Below, piece by piece: positions 43,013-51,945 of a stretch of DNA of 64,000 bases. Under the pieces are notes generated by a model. It made no database searches and was not told the DNA's origin. It was given only the letters and a program-made list of their open reading frames with translations. The stretch is taken from NCBI RefSeq assembly GCF_000341085.1, contig NZ_ANBA01000007.1, forward strand, positions 342,680 through 406,679. The letters are read 5' to 3'. The DNA is from Nocardiopsis ganjiahuensis DSM 45031 (GTDB lineage: Bacteria > Actinomycetota > Actinomycetes > Streptosporangiales > Streptosporangiaceae). A program made the position numbers and the translations under genes. Position 1 is the first letter of the stretch; every line of letters starts with the position of its first letter.

Positions 43013-43331
43013 CCCGGGCCGCCCGCGAACCCGGGCGGCGCCGCGCGTCGAGCGGCCCCCGGCCACGGCCGGGGGCCCTTTCCTGTCCCGGAGCGGGACC
43101 TTCCCGGAAGGGGCGCCGGACCGGAACCGGCCACGCCATCACGGGGGGTTCGCACCCGGCGGTCACCGGTATCGGGCACACTCGGAAGTCGGACACGACC
43201 TTCGTCCCGCCCCGGCGGGCCTCCCGGTCCCCGCGGCCCGTGCCCCCGTCAGAAGCGACAGGGCCGCAGGGGAGAGGGGGAAGCGCGTTCGCCGGTCGAA
43301 GGCCGGAGACACTGATTCCTAGGAGACCTTG
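43013..43331. other. 319-base gap with a terminator, otherwise unremarkable
   Basis: It holds the hairpin at 43054-43080 near its start. The remainder is GC-rich and should contain the permease promoter. The AGGAG at 43321-43325 serves the TTG start. Confidence 0.5.
43054..43080 (+). terminator. terminator after the DUF1876 gene
   Basis: GGCCCCCGGCC (43054-43064) pairs with GGCCGGGGGCC (43067-43077) and is followed by CTTT. Confidence 0.75.
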
Positions 43332-44594
43332 TTGGCCACCTCTTCCGGACCGCAGGCCAGACCCGCCCGGACGCTGGGAACCGTCGACGCAGCCGCCATC
43401 GGTGCTGCGGCGATGCTCGGCGCCGGAGTGTTCTCGGTTTTCGCCCCGGCGGCCCTGGGCGCCGGGGCCTGGTTGCCCGTCGCCGTCCTCATCGCCGGGC
43501 TGGTCGCCTACTGCAACGCGATCTCCTCCGCACGCCTGGCCGCCCGCCACCCCGAGAACGGCGGCACCTACATCTACGGGCGCGAGCGCCTGGGCGACCT
43601 GTGGGGCTACCTGGCGGGCTGGTCCTTCGTGGTCGGCAAGATCGCCTCCTGCGGGGCGATGGCCCTGACCTTCGCCGCCTATGCGCTCCCGGGCTGGGAG
43701 AAACCGGTCGCGGTGGCCGCCGTGGTGGTCCTGGCCGCCGTGAACTACCGCGGGCTGCGCAGATCCACCCTGGTCGTCAAGGTGCTGGTGCTGCTGGTCC
43801 TGGGGGTCCTGGTCGCGGTGTTCGTCGCGATGCTCATGAGCGGGCGCCTGGCCGCCGTCGCCGAGGTGGACGGGCTGGGCCCCTGGCCCGGGTCCTTCGG
43901 CGTGCTGGGCGCCGCCGGGATGATCTTCTTCGCCTTCGCCGGGTACGCGCGCATCGCCACCCTGGGCGGTGAGGTCCGCGACCCGCAGACCACCATCCCG
44001 CGCGCGATCACGCTCTCCCTGGGCACGGTCCTGGTCGTGTACATGCTGATCGGCACCGGCCTGCTCATCGTGCTGGGCCGTGAACGCCTCACCACCAGCG
44101 AGGCGCCCATGGTCGACGCGGTCGTGGTCGCGGGGTTCCCCGCGATGGTGCCGATCGTGGTGGCCGGGGCGGCCCTGGCCAGCCTGGGCGCCCTGATGCC
44201 GCTGCTGATGGGGATCTCGCGCACCACCGCGGCGATGGCCGCCGACGGACACCTGCCGCGCCCTCTGGCCGCCGTGAGCGAACGCCACGGTGTGCCCTAC
44301 CGGGCCGAGGCCGCGGTGGCCGCGGTGGTGGTCCTCCTCATCCTGGTCGCCGACCTGAGCGGCGCGATCGCCTTCTCCGCCTTCGGCGTCCTGGTCTACT
44401 ACGCCATCACCAACGCCTCGGCGCTGCGCCTGGGCCCGGACGAGAACCGTCCGCCGCTGATCGCTCCGGTCACCGGCCTGGTGGGGTGCGTGGTCCTGGC
44501 GACCAGCCTGCCCCTCCCGGTGGTCGGGGCCGGGGTCCTGGTCCTGGGCCTGGGCGCGGGCCTGTGGTGGCTGCGCCACCACGTGCTCGCCTGA
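43332..44594 (+). CDS. APC superfamily amino acid permease
   Basis: About 420 residues from a TTG at 43332, with AGGAG 6 bases upstream (TTG at 43329 is the alternative). Roughly twelve hydrophobic helices are visible. TM1 contains AAAIGAAAMLGAGVFSVFAPAA, the unwound GAGVF motif that binds the substrate backbone, and RLAARHPENGGTYIYGRERLGDLWGYLAGW is typical of amino acid/polyamine antiporters of the YjeH/APA type. The substrate is not readable. The gene is not in an operon with its neighbours. Confidence 0.88.
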   Translation: MATSSGPQARPARTLGTVDAAAIGAAAMLGAGVFSVFAPAALGAGAWLPVAVLIAGLVAYCNAISSARLAARHPENGGTYIYGRERLGDLWGYLAGWSFVVGKIASCGAMALTFAAYALPGWEKPVAVAAVVVLAAVNYRGLRRSTLVVKVLVLLVLGVLVAVFVAMLMSGRLAAVAEVDGLGPWPGSFGVLGAAGMIFFAFAGYARIATLGGEVRDPQTTIPRAITLSLGTVLVVYMLIGTGLLIVLGRERLTTSEAPMVDAVVVAGFPAMVPIVVAGAALASLGALMPLLMGISRTTAAMAADGHLPRPLAAVSERHGVPYRAEAAVAAVVVLLILVADLSGAIAFSAFGVLVYYAITNASALRLGPDENRPPLIAPVTGLVGCVVLATSLPLPVVGAGVLVLGLGAGLWWLRHHVLA

Positions 44595-44600
44595 GCGGGG

Positions 44601-45380
44601 TCAGCCCCGGCGCCGGTGCCGGACCAGGAACTCCATGCCGCGCCGGGCGGTGGTGGACAGCCGCAGCTCCGTCAGCTCGGCGGGGGTGAACCACCCGCAG
44701 TCGGCGGTGGAGCCGTGTTCCTCGTTCACCCAGGGCTTTCCCGGGTCGGCCACGTGCACGTGGGAGAACACCCACACCGCGTAGATGTCGGTCCCCGTGG
44801 AGCCGGCCCGCCGGTGACTGGCCACGGTGATCAGCTCGCCGACCACACCGCTCTGACCGGTCTCCTCGAGCACCTCGCGCCGCAGCGCCGCGCGCACGTC
44901 CTCGCCGGTGTCCACACCGCCGCCGGGCAGGTGCCAGGTCCCCGCGCCGGGGAAACCCTCGGCGATCCGGCTCAGCAGGACGCGTCCGGCGGGATCGGTG
45001 ACGATCCCGTAGGAGGCGAACCGGCGCAGCCGGGGGCGCGCGTCCTCCGGGGCGGGATCCTCCTCGGCGACCAGGGCGGGAACCGAGGGTGTCAGTCCCT
45101 CGACGGGTACGACCGCGGGCCAGGCCGAGACCAGGCCGGGCTCGGCGAAGACCACGCGGTCCACGTGCAGGGCGCACCCGCGGTACAGGCTCACGGTCTC
45201 GGTGACCACGTCCAGGGCCACCAGTGGCGCCTGCGGGGAGAGCCCGCCCAGTGCACGCGCGACCTCCTCGGGGTCCTGGCCGAACAGCACACGTGCGCCG
45301 ACCAGGACCGGCCCCTGGGGGCCCGAGGTGATCAGGTGGACGGTGACCCTGCGGGCCATCCAGTCGTCGATCGGGTTCAC
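44601..45380 (-). CDS. NUDIX hydrolase with N-terminal extension
   Basis: 259 residues from a GTG that overlaps the stop of the HAD gene upstream by 4 bases. The NUDIX box is intact at 153-175 (GGGVDTGED..., [11 protein letters not shown]). The first about 115 residues form a separate domain ([32 protein letters not shown]) that also looks NUDIX-like but lacks the box. Members hydrolyse nucleoside diphosphate derivatives; the target is unknown. Translational coupling with the HAD phosphatase suggests a shared housecleaning role. Confidence 0.87.
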   Translation of the reverse strand: MNPIDDWMARRVTVHLITSGPQGPVLVGARVLFGQDPEEVARALGGLSPQAPLVALDVVTETVSLYRGCALHVDRVVFAEPGLVSAWPAVVPVEGLTPSVPALVAEEDPAPEDARPRLRRFASYGIVTDPAGRVLLSRIAEGFPGAGTWHLPGGGVDTGEDVRAALRREVLEETGQSGVVGELITVASHRRAGSTGTDIYAVWVFSHVHVADPGKPWVNEEHGSTADCGWFTPAELTELRLSTTARRGMEFLVRHRRRG

Positions 45381-46111
45381 AGCAGGCCCGTCGCGGCCAC
45401 ACTGCTGGGCAGGCCGACCAGGCTCAGGAGCTCGTCCAGGTTGCTCAGGGTGGTGACGCCCTCCACGGGCTGACGGGCCTGGCGGTCGACGATGACCGGG
45501 CGCATGCCCGAGGCCACGGCTCCCACGCCGTCGGCCTGGATCTGGTCGCCCACGTGCCAGCAGGCTCCGGGCTCCACGCCCAGGCGCTGGGCGGTGGCGT
45601 GGAAGATCCGCGGGTCGGGCTTGCCGACGCCCACGGTGTCGGCGCAGACCACCGCGTGGAAGTAGGGCGTCAGCTCCAGGGCCTGGAGCTTGGCGTGCTG
45701 GAGGGACTCGATCCCGTTGGTGAGCACGGCCAGCCGGTAGCCGGCGGAGGACAGGGCGGCCAGCACCGGGAAGGTGTCGGGGAAGACCTGCCAGCCGGAG
45801 CGGTGACCGTCCAGGTAGATCCGGTAGAGCTCGTCGCAGTGGTGGTCGGCGATGTCGGCGTGGCCGGCCTGGACGGCCAGGGCGCGGATGCGCTGGCGGC
45901 GCTGCTCCTCAAGGCTCAGGTCACCGCGCAGGTAGGCGCCGAAGGAGATCTCGGTCTGGGCGTCCCACAGGGCGCGGGCGGCGCCGAAGTCTGGGTGGCC
46001 GAGCCGCTCCATGACCGCGCGCAGACCCGCGGACGAGGCGGCGACGTCGTCGATGAGGGTGTCGTCCAGGTCGAAACAGATCGCGGCCGGGGGTGCGGGT
46101 GTGTTCGGCAT
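45377..46111 (-). CDS. HAD superfamily phosphatase
   Basis: 244 residues from an ATG with AGGAA upstream. HAD motif [13 protein letters not shown] has the nucleophile Asp and the acid Asp, motif II is AVLTNG, motif III Lys is in [11 protein letters not shown], and motif IV is [18 protein letters not shown]. The helical cap (residues about 25-105) makes it subclass I, as in phosphoglycolate phosphatase, YjjG-type nucleotidases and haloacid dehalogenases. The substrate is open. Overlaps the downstream NUDIX gene by 4 bases. Confidence 0.9.
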   Translation of the reverse strand: MPNTPAPPAAICFDLDDTLIDDVAASSAGLRAVMERLGHPDFGAARALWDAQTEISFGAYLRGDLSLEEQRRQRIRALAVQAGHADIADHHCDELYRIYLDGHRSGWQVFPDTFPVLAALSSAGYRLAVLTNGIESLQHAKLQALELTPYFHAVVCADTVGVGKPDPRIFHATAQRLGVEPGACWHVGDQIQADGVGAVASGMRPVIVDRQARQPVEGVTTLSNLDELLSLVGLPSSVAATGLL

Positions 46112-46240
46112 CGTTCCTCGAAGTGGATGGTCATGACAAAACATGCCAACGCTAACTGGTGGCTGTACAGGAAAAGGTGTAAACCCGACCTAAAGGGATG
46201 TGACCAACATCACCCATGTCGGAGGTTGGGTCTCCTCGAA

Positions 46241-47188
46241 TCAGGGAAGTCGCTGGAACCACAGCAGGGAGGTCAATGCGGTGGCCAGCGCAAGGACGAT
46301 CGCCACCATCACGAACCGAGTGACGATCTCCTCATGTACCAGCTCCGAACCCAGAGAGGAACCGATGTCCTCGTAGACCTCGTTCAGCTCCGTCTCGCTC
46401 TCGGCCTCGTAGAAGTGACCCCCGGTGTCCTGGGCCAACCCCTGCAACGCCTCCTTGTCGATGTCGGCGGGTACCTGGTAACCGTCGATCTCGATCATCG
46501 CCGACCCGCTCCCGAACGCGATCGTGGACACCGGGACCTCCTCCTCCGCGGCCGCGGCCGACGCCTGGACGATGTCGCGCCCACTGGTGTTCTCCCCGTC
46601 GGAGAGCAGCACGATCGCCGACGGCGGCGGGTCCTCCTCGGCGTCCTCGTCGAAGCTGCGAATCGCCTCCATGGAGGCGAACACGCCCTCGCCGATCGCC
46701 GTCCCCGGGCCCAGCCGCAGGTTCTCGATCGACCCCATCACCGAGGCGTGGTCCTGCGTGGGCGGCGCCACCACCGTCGCGGTCGAGGAGAACGACACCA
46801 GCCCCACGTTGAACCGGTCCGGCAACGTCTCCACGAACCCGCGCGCCGACTCCTTGGCAGCGTGCAGCCGGTCCGGCTCGATGTCGTTGGCGGCCATCGA
46901 CAGCGACACGTCCACCGCCACCATGATCGTCGCCCGCTCCCGCGGCGCCTCCACCGGCATGGCGGGCACCGCCATCGCGGCGATCAGCACCCCCAGCGCC
47001 AGCGTGAACAGGGTGGCGGGCACGTGCCGACGGATGTCCGGCCGGTGCGGCACCACCTGGTTCAGCAACTCCAGGTTGGTGAAACGCACCGTGTACTCGC
47101 GCCGCTGACGCTGCACGAACACGTACGCGCCCACCAGCAGCAGCAGTGCCAGCAGCCACCACAGCCGCTGCGGCTCAAGGAAGGTCAT
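46241..47188 (-). CDS. VWA domain membrane protein (BatA-like)
   Basis: 315 residues. TM helices at about 9-25 and 58-76 precede a von Willebrand A domain whose metal site is complete: DVSLS (93-97), the Thr in GPGTAIGEG and the Asp in VLLSDGENTSG. A further helix lies near the C-terminus (FVMVAIVLALATALTSLLW). It is the third gene of a MoxR-DUF58-VWA operon; such sets assemble or mature envelope or metalloenzyme complexes (Bat-type), though clients are rarely known. Confidence 0.93.
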   Translation of the reverse strand: MTFLEPQRLWWLLALLLLVGAYVFVQRQRREYTVRFTNLELLNQVVPHRPDIRRHVPATLFTLALGVLIAAMAVPAMPVEAPRERATIMVAVDVSLSMAANDIEPDRLHAAKESARGFVETLPDRFNVGLVSFSSTATVVAPPTQDHASVMGSIENLRLGPGTAIGEGVFASMEAIRSFDEDAEEDPPPSAIVLLSDGENTSGRDIVQASAAAAEEEVPVSTIAFGSGSAMIEIDGYQVPADIDKEALQGLAQDTGGHFYEAESETELNEVYEDIGSSLGSELVHEEIVTRFVMVAIVLALATALTSLLWFQRLP

Positions 47189-47284
47189 GGCTGCCTCACG
47201 TCCCCCGTGCTGCCTGTCCCGACGCGGGAACCTCCCGCGCCCCTGTCACCCTCGTGTGCCCCGCACCCGCGTCCCCCGAACCCG

Positions 47285-48253
47285 TCACCGGGGCACCCCC
47301 GGGGTGTGCCTGGCCATGTGGTGCGCGGTCCGGCGCTGGTGGATCACGAACCGGGCCGTGTCCAGGACCCAGTCCCGGTCGGTGCGCAACACCAGGTGCT
47401 GCACCCCGCAGCGGCGCAGGGCCCCCCGGACCGCGGCCCGTTGCGCCTCCGCCGCCAGACGGTAGCGCTCGCGCACCGCACGCGTCAGACGCACGTCCCG
47501 TACCCGTCCCGTGGTGGGATCACGCAACGCCACGTCACCCACATCGGGAACGTCCAGCTCCAGCGGATCCAGCACCTCCACCACCAGCACCTGGTGGCGC
47601 GAGGCGAGCTGGCGCAGCGGACGCTCCCAGCCCACCTCGCCCCCGAAGGCCGGGGTGTCCAGGAAATCGGAGATGACCACCCGCAGGCCCCGCCTGCGCC
47701 GGGTCCGCACCAGATCCGTGATCGCGTCGGCCAGGGTGGCCCGGCTGTCGTCCGCTGACCGCTCGTCGCCCCGCGGGGCCGCGGCCACCGTCGCCAACAG
47801 CGACAGCAGCGCCTCCTTGCCCGAACGGGCGGGCCAGCGCCGGACCTGCCCCCGGTGCAGGAAGTGGGCGCCGAACCGGTCGCCCACCCGCTGGGTGAGC
47901 AGGTTGGCCGCGACCAGGGCACCCACCGCGACGTCACGCTTGGACCGCAGACCGGTGCCGAAGTCCATGCTCGGCGACAGGTCCAGCAGCGTCCAGCTCT
48001 CCAGCTCGCGGTCGGCGACCAGGTCACGCACGTGCGGGGTGTCGGTCCGGGCGGTCACCGCCCAGTCCATGTGCCGGACGTCGTCCTCACCGGGCTGGTA
48101 CAGCCGCGCCTCGGCCGCCTCGGAGCCCGGCCCCAACCGCAGCCCCAGGTGCTCACCGTGCAGCAGCCCCTCCAGACGGTGCACGATGCGCAGGTCCAGC
48201 CGGCGCAGCGCCGCACGGAGCCGGGGATCGGTACCGATAGCGGGTGTGTTCAC
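47285..48253 (-). CDS. DUF58 domain protein
   Basis: 322 residues from a GTG. EARLYQPGEDDVRHMDWAVTARTDTPHVRDLVADRELESWTLLDLSPSMDFG is the DUF58 core followed by a VWA-like start (DLSPSMDFG, partly like a MIDAS). RRRGLRVVISDFLDTP and HQVLVVEVLDPLELDVPDVGDVALRDP are also typical. It sits between MoxR and the VWA protein, the usual order, and probably acts with them. Confidence 0.92.
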   Translation of the reverse strand: MNTPAIGTDPRLRAALRRLDLRIVHRLEGLLHGEHLGLRLGPGSEAAEARLYQPGEDDVRHMDWAVTARTDTPHVRDLVADRELESWTLLDLSPSMDFGTGLRSKRDVAVGALVAANLLTQRVGDRFGAHFLHRGQVRRWPARSGKEALLSLLATVAAAPRGDERSADDSRATLADAITDLVRTRRRRGLRVVISDFLDTPAFGGEVGWERPLRQLASRHQVLVVEVLDPLELDVPDVGDVALRDPTTGRVRDVRLTRAVRERYRLAAEAQRAAVRGALRRCGVQHLVLRTDRDWVLDTARFVIHQRRTAHHMARHTPGVPR

Positions 48254-48271
48254 ACGATCACCTCCCCTCCT

Positions 48272-49339
48272 CTACCTCTGCGAGGCGAAGGAGGCGGTCT
48301 CACCCGTGGGGGGTTCGTCCCAGATCACCCGGGGCGCGGGAACGGTGGACAGGATGCGGTCGACCACCTGGTCGGGGGTGATCCCGTCGGCCAGGGCGTC
48401 GAAGGTCAGGACCAGGCGGTGCGCGATCACGTCGTGGGCGAGCACCCGCACGTCGTCGGGGAGCACGTAGTCGCGCCCGCGCAACAGCGCCAGGGCCCGG
48501 GCGGCCGCGACCAGGCCCAGGGTGGCGCGCGGACTCGCACCGACCTCGAGCGACTGGCGCAGGTCGGCCATCTGGTAGTTCTCCGGCTCACGCGTGGCCA
48601 TGACCAGGCGCACCACGTAGTCGGCGATCAGCTGGTGGACGTGGACGCGCTCGGCGTCGGCCTGGAGCTCGCCCAGGGTGACCGGGTCCAGGACCTGGTG
48701 CGCGGTCGGCGGCGTCGAGGTCATCCGGCGCAGGATCTCCATCTCCTCGTGCGCCTGGGGGTGGCGCACGGTGACCTTCATCAGGAACCGGTCGCGCTGC
48801 GCCTCGGGGAGCGGGTAGACGCCCTCGGACTCCACCGGGTTCTGTGTGGCGATGACGATGAAGGGGGAGGGGAGCGGGTAGGTGGTACCGCCGATGGACA
48901 CCTGCCGCTCGGCCATGACCTCCAACAGGGCCGACTGCACCTTGGCCGGGGCCCGGTTGATCTCGTCGGCGAGCACGAAGTTCGCGAAGACCGGTCCGAG
49001 CTCCACGTCGAACCGTTCGGTGGAGGGGTGGTAGATACGCGTGCCGACGATGTCGGAGGGGACCAGGTCGGGAGTGAACTGCACCCGCGAGAACGAACCG
49101 CCGGTGACCTTGGCCAGGGTGGACACCGCGAGGGTCTTGGCGATGCCGGGGACGCCCTCGATGAGGCAGTGCCCCTGGGCGACCAGGGCGATCAGGGAGC
49201 GCTCGACCATGCGCTCCTGGCCGACGATGACCGTGGACACCTCGTGCAGAGCCGCGCGCAGCAGCCGGGTCGGCTCGCCCGGAGTGCTCTCCGGCCCCGG
49301 TGCGGAAGCGGAGCCGTTTCCGGGTGAGGTTTCTGCCAT
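48272..49339 (-). CDS. moxR: MoxR family AAA+ ATPase
   Basis: 355 residues from an ATG with GGAAGG upstream. Walker A EGVPGIAKT (61-69), Walker B FVLADEINRA (121-130), sensor 1 IVIATQNPVESEGVYPLPEAQRDRF, and a C-terminal lid domain. MoxR ATPases act as chaperones for metal-enzyme or envelope complexes together with VWA proteins, here DUF58 and the BatA-like protein. The first about 15 codons and the upstream region are duplicated at about 50750-51010, on the other side of the exchanger gene. Confidence 0.94.
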   Translation of the reverse strand: MAETSPGNGSASAPGPESTPGEPTRLLRAALHEVSTVIVGQERMVERSLIALVAQGHCLIEGVPGIAKTLAVSTLAKVTGGSFSRVQFTPDLVPSDIVGTRIYHPSTERFDVELGPVFANFVLADEINRAPAKVQSALLEVMAERQVSIGGTTYPLPSPFIVIATQNPVESEGVYPLPEAQRDRFLMKVTVRHPQAHEEMEILRRMTSTPPTAHQVLDPVTLGELQADAERVHVHQLIADYVVRLVMATREPENYQMADLRQSLEVGASPRATLGLVAAARALALLRGRDYVLPDDVRVLAHDVIAHRLVLTFDALADGITPDQVVDRILSTVPAPRVIWDEPPTGETASFASQR

Positions 49340-49520
49340 GTCCCGCCTTCCCAGACTTGGCGCCCCGTGTGGGAACGCCGGTAAGGAGTAGCTTGTGGTT
49401 CACCTGTGGCGACACTACCTGTTTAGGTGCTCTCGGTCCGGTAGACAACGCGAGACCGGGACAGGGACCGACGGTGGGACCCGAACGAGCCGGGGAGGGG
49501 CGTGACATGACGGCGCCACC
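49305..49520. repeat. duplicated moxR 5' end/intergenic segment, copy A
   Basis: About 215 bases that align with 50752-51013. A 46-base block (49309 on, covering the first moxR codons and ribosome site) is identical to copy B. Further blocks such as GGTGCTC..CGGTCCGGT and CGTGACATGACGGCGCC are also shared, although copy B is about 45 bases longer in the middle. See finding. Confidence 0.85.
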
Positions 49521-49596
49521 GGGTGGGGCACCCTCCGGAGGGACCCGACCCGGGATAGGTTGGGCGCGGTGTGCCGGGCGTCCTGTGGAGGGCTGA
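49507..49596 (+). pseudogene. vestigial 29-codon start of the kinase-like gene
   Basis: Frame MTAPPGGAPSGG..., with the same ribosome-site context as the kinase-like gene at 51000 (GTGACATGACGGCGCC in both). After three to four codons it no longer matches. It ends with TGA one base before the TTG start of the exchanger, so ribosomes ending here could restart on the exchanger. Confidence 0.55.
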
Positions 49597-49597
49597 G

Positions 49598-50719
49598 TTG
49601 AGTGGGCTGACGGCCTTGGGACTGATCCTGGGTTTCGTGCTCCTGATAGTCGGAGGAGAGTCGCTCGTTCGGGGAGCGAGCTCGCTGGCCCGGACCCTGG
49701 GGATGTCCCCGCTGGTGGTGGGGCTGACCGTGGTGTCGTTCACCACGTCCGCACCTGAGCTCGCAGTCAGTGTCGGCGCGGTGTTCGACGGTTACCCGGG
49801 GTTGGCCGTGGGCAACGTCGTGGGCAGCAACATCGCCAACATCCTGTTCGTGCTGGGGGCGGCGGCGCTGGCCGCGCCCTTGGCGGTGAGGTCGCAGGTC
49901 GTACGCACCGACATCCCGGTGATGATCGTGCTGTCCGCGGGGATGTTCCTCCTGGCACTGGACGGAACCATCAGCAGGTTCGACGGCGTCCTGCTGTTCG
50001 CCGCGCTGTTGGCCTACGTCACCGTCACGGTGGTGCTCTCCCGGCGTCGGGCCTTCGCCGTTACCGCTCCGCTTCCCGGGACCGGTGACGTCGCGCCGGG
50101 CCCGGAACGCGGTTCCGGCGCACGTGCGCTCCGCGCCCTGGCCGACCTCGGCCTCGTGGTCCTGGGGGCCGCCCTGCTGGTGGCGGGTGCCAGGCTGCTG
50201 GTGGACGCCGCCAGCCAGATCGCGGCTCAGCTTGGGGTGAGCGACCTCGTCATCGGGTTGACCGTCGTGGCGGTCGGCACGTCGCTGCCGGAACTCGTGA
50301 CCTGTGTCGTGGCGGTGGTCAGAGGCCAGCGCGACCTGGCCTTGGGCAATGTGGTCGGCAGCAACGTGTTCAACATCGGAGCTGTGCTCGGACTGAGCGC
50401 CGTGGTCGCCCCCGAGGGGATCGAGGTGGCGGCCAGCGCTCTTCGGTTCGATATACCGATCATGTTCGCGGTGGCGCTGATACTGCTGCCCATCGCCTTC
50501 ACCCACCTCGCCGTGGCGCGGTGGGAGGGCGCGCTGCTCCTGGTCTTCTACTGCGCCTATATCGGCTACCTGCTCCTGGAAGCCGGGGGGTACGGGGCGC
50601 TCGACCTCTACGGTGCGGTGATGCTGTGGTTCGTCGTGCCCGTCACGGTCGTGTGGCTCGTCCTGACGGCCATGTCCGAACTGGGCCCCGAACGCGGCCG
50701 GCGGGGGAGGAGGCCGTGA
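49598..50719 (+). CDS. calcium/cation:proton (CaCA) exchanger
   Basis: 373 residues from the TTG at 49598, with GGAGGG 5 bases upstream. Two inverted alpha-repeats carry the ion-site motifs: VSFTTSAPELAVSVGAVF (about 46-63) with GNVVGSNIANI, and VAVGTSLPELVTCVVAVV with GNVVGSNVFNI. The Glu residues in the two PEL triplets are the transport carboxylates. About ten membrane helices. It belongs to the YrbG/CaCA family, which exports Ca2+ in exchange for Na+ or H+. It is flanked by direct copies of the moxR/kinase intergenic region, so it looks inserted there. Confidence 0.93.
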   Translation: MSGLTALGLILGFVLLIVGGESLVRGASSLARTLGMSPLVVGLTVVSFTTSAPELAVSVGAVFDGYPGLAVGNVVGSNIANILFVLGAAALAAPLAVRSQVVRTDIPVMIVLSAGMFLLALDGTISRFDGVLLFAALLAYVTVTVVLSRRRAFAVTAPLPGTGDVAPGPERGSGARALRALADLGLVVLGAALLVAGARLLVDAASQIAAQLGVSDLVIGLTVVAVGTSLPELVTCVVAVVRGQRDLALGNVVGSNVFNIGAVLGLSAVVAPEGIEVAASALRFDIPIMFAVALILLPIAFTHLAVARWEGALLLVFYCAYIGYLLLEAGGYGALDLYGAVMLWFVVPVTVVWLVLTAMSELGPERGRRGRRP

Positions 50720-50751
50720 GCCTGGGTCCGAGGGCAGGTGGCGCCCCTGCG

Positions 50752-51013
50752 GGAGCGGAGCCGTTTCCGGGTGAGGTTTCTGCCATGTCCCGCCTTCCCG
50801 GACCCGGTGCCCCGTGTACGGACGCCGATGAGGAGTAGGTTGTGGATCAACTGTGGCGGCACCACCCGCTGAGGTGCTCCCGGTCCGGTGGCGGACGCGG
50901 GAGCGAAAACGGCACGGACACGGAGAACGGCACGGGTACGCGGTACAGCACCGGGCAGGGAACGCATGGGATCGGCCCCGACGGGGGAAGGGACGTGACA
51001 TGACGGCGCCGAC
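50752..51013. repeat. duplicated moxR 5' end/intergenic segment, copy B
   Basis: Counterpart of 49305-49520. It still encodes the first codons of moxR on the minus strand (MAETSPGNGSA) with no gene behind them. It ends in the start of the kinase-like gene at 51000. Confidence 0.85.
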
Positions 51014-51716
51014 AAGAGGGCTGAACGACGTCGACCCGCGTCAGCTCGGCGGGTACCGGCTGCTGGGAAGGCTGCACGAGTCCCGGCTGGGCGTGGTCTA
51101 CCTGGGCCGGGATGCCGCCGGGGAGAAGATGAGCGTGGCGATGCTCAACGACGCCGCGGGCATCGACGAACCCACCCGGGCGCGGTTCGCGCGCGCGGTC
51201 CGCGACGGCTCCGGAGTGGTGTCCGCGCGGACGAGCGGACGCTCGGCGCTGTGGGTGGCGGTGCCCTACGAGGAGGGCGGCGCCGGGGCCGACCACTTCC
51301 TGGAGGAGGCCGGCCGGGGCGGACCCGTGGTCCGGCAGGGCCCTGTGGTGATGCCGCACTGGGCGGGGGAGCGGGGCGGGTCGGCGGTGCGCTGGGCGCC
51401 CTGGGCGGGGCGCCGGGACAGCGCGGTGGCCACCGGTGACGCCAACTGGTGGCTGATCGGAGGCCTGGGCGCGCTCCTGCTGCTGCTCCTGCTGCTGGTG
51501 TTCTTCCTGTACGCGTGGATGATGCAGTTCCCGCCGCCGGAGATGCCGACCTCGGGACAACCCGACTTCGAGCAGTCCGAGCCCGCCGAGGAGACCGAGC
51601 CGAGTCCCTCCTCGGAGGAGGGTGAGGGGGAACCGGCCAGCCCGGTTCCCACCGTCCCGAACCCGGGTGAGGACGGCGGCGACGAGTGGGGCGAACAGCC
51701 CGAGGACAACCTCTAA
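51000..51716 (+). CDS. truncated kinase-like membrane protein (pseudokinase N-lobe + TM)
   Basis: 238 residues from the ATG at 51000. Residues about 12-60 are a kinase N-lobe: LGGYRLLGRLHESRLGVVYLGRDAAGEKMSVAML; the Gly-rich loop is altered and the VAxK Lys is missing. There is no C-lobe, so no catalysis. One strong membrane helix lies at about 150-175 (WWLIGGLGALLLLLLLLVFFLYAW), followed by an outer Pro/Glu-rich tail. Immediately after its stop codon begins a TnpB relic. It could be a scaffold or a decayed kinase; the conserved start and a ribosome site suggest it is expressed. Confidence 0.72.
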   Translation: MTAPTRGLNDVDPRQLGGYRLLGRLHESRLGVVYLGRDAAGEKMSVAMLNDAAGIDEPTRARFARAVRDGSGVVSARTSGRSALWVAVPYEEGGAGADHFLEEAGRGGPVVRQGPVVMPHWAGERGGSAVRWAPWAGRRDSAVATGDANWWLIGGLGALLLLLLLLVFFLYAWMMQFPPPEMPTSGQPDFEQSEPAEETEPSPSSEEGEGEPASPVPTVPNPGEDGGDEWGEQPEDNL

Positions 51717-51945
51717 GAGGCGGAGTTCGTCTGTCGGGGGTGTGGTGTCGTCCTGCACACCGATGTCAACGCTTCACGCGACCTCGCCCACCGGGGCGAG
51801 GCGGTGTGGATCGCGGGTCGCCCGTCAACCGCGCCCGCGCCCTCCAGACAGGAGCAGCGGTGTCGGACGCGGGAGGCCGGACCCACCGGCCGGCTGAGCG
51901 CCTCCCCGCAAGCCCGTGGCTTCAGTCACGGGTGGTCGGCCGCTC
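51717..51945 (+). pseudogene. TnpB (IS200/IS605 OrfB) C-terminal relic
   Basis: Directly after the previous stop codon the frame reads EAEFVCRGCGVVLHTDVNASRDLAHRG, the zinc finger and RuvC-III region of TnpB: the second CxxC pair and the catalytic DVNAxR. What follows drifts in sequence and ends near an IS605-type hairpin. All upstream parts of tnpB are gone. The element cannot transpose. Confidence 0.8.
51913..51932. mobile_element. IS200/IS605-type right-end hairpin
   Basis: CCCGTG (51913-51918) and CACGGG (51927-51932) with an 8-base loop GCTTCAGT, in the context AAGCCCGTGGCTTCAGTCAC. Such imperfect hairpins mark the right end of IS605-family elements and, in complete ones, the 3' part of the guide (omega) RNA. 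It lies inside the 3' end of the XRE-cupin gene. Confidence 0.6.

Noticed and set aside
45554..47758. 734-codon plus-strand open frame
   Set aside because: Lies opposite the HAD, VWA and DUF58 genes, which have clear family signatures.
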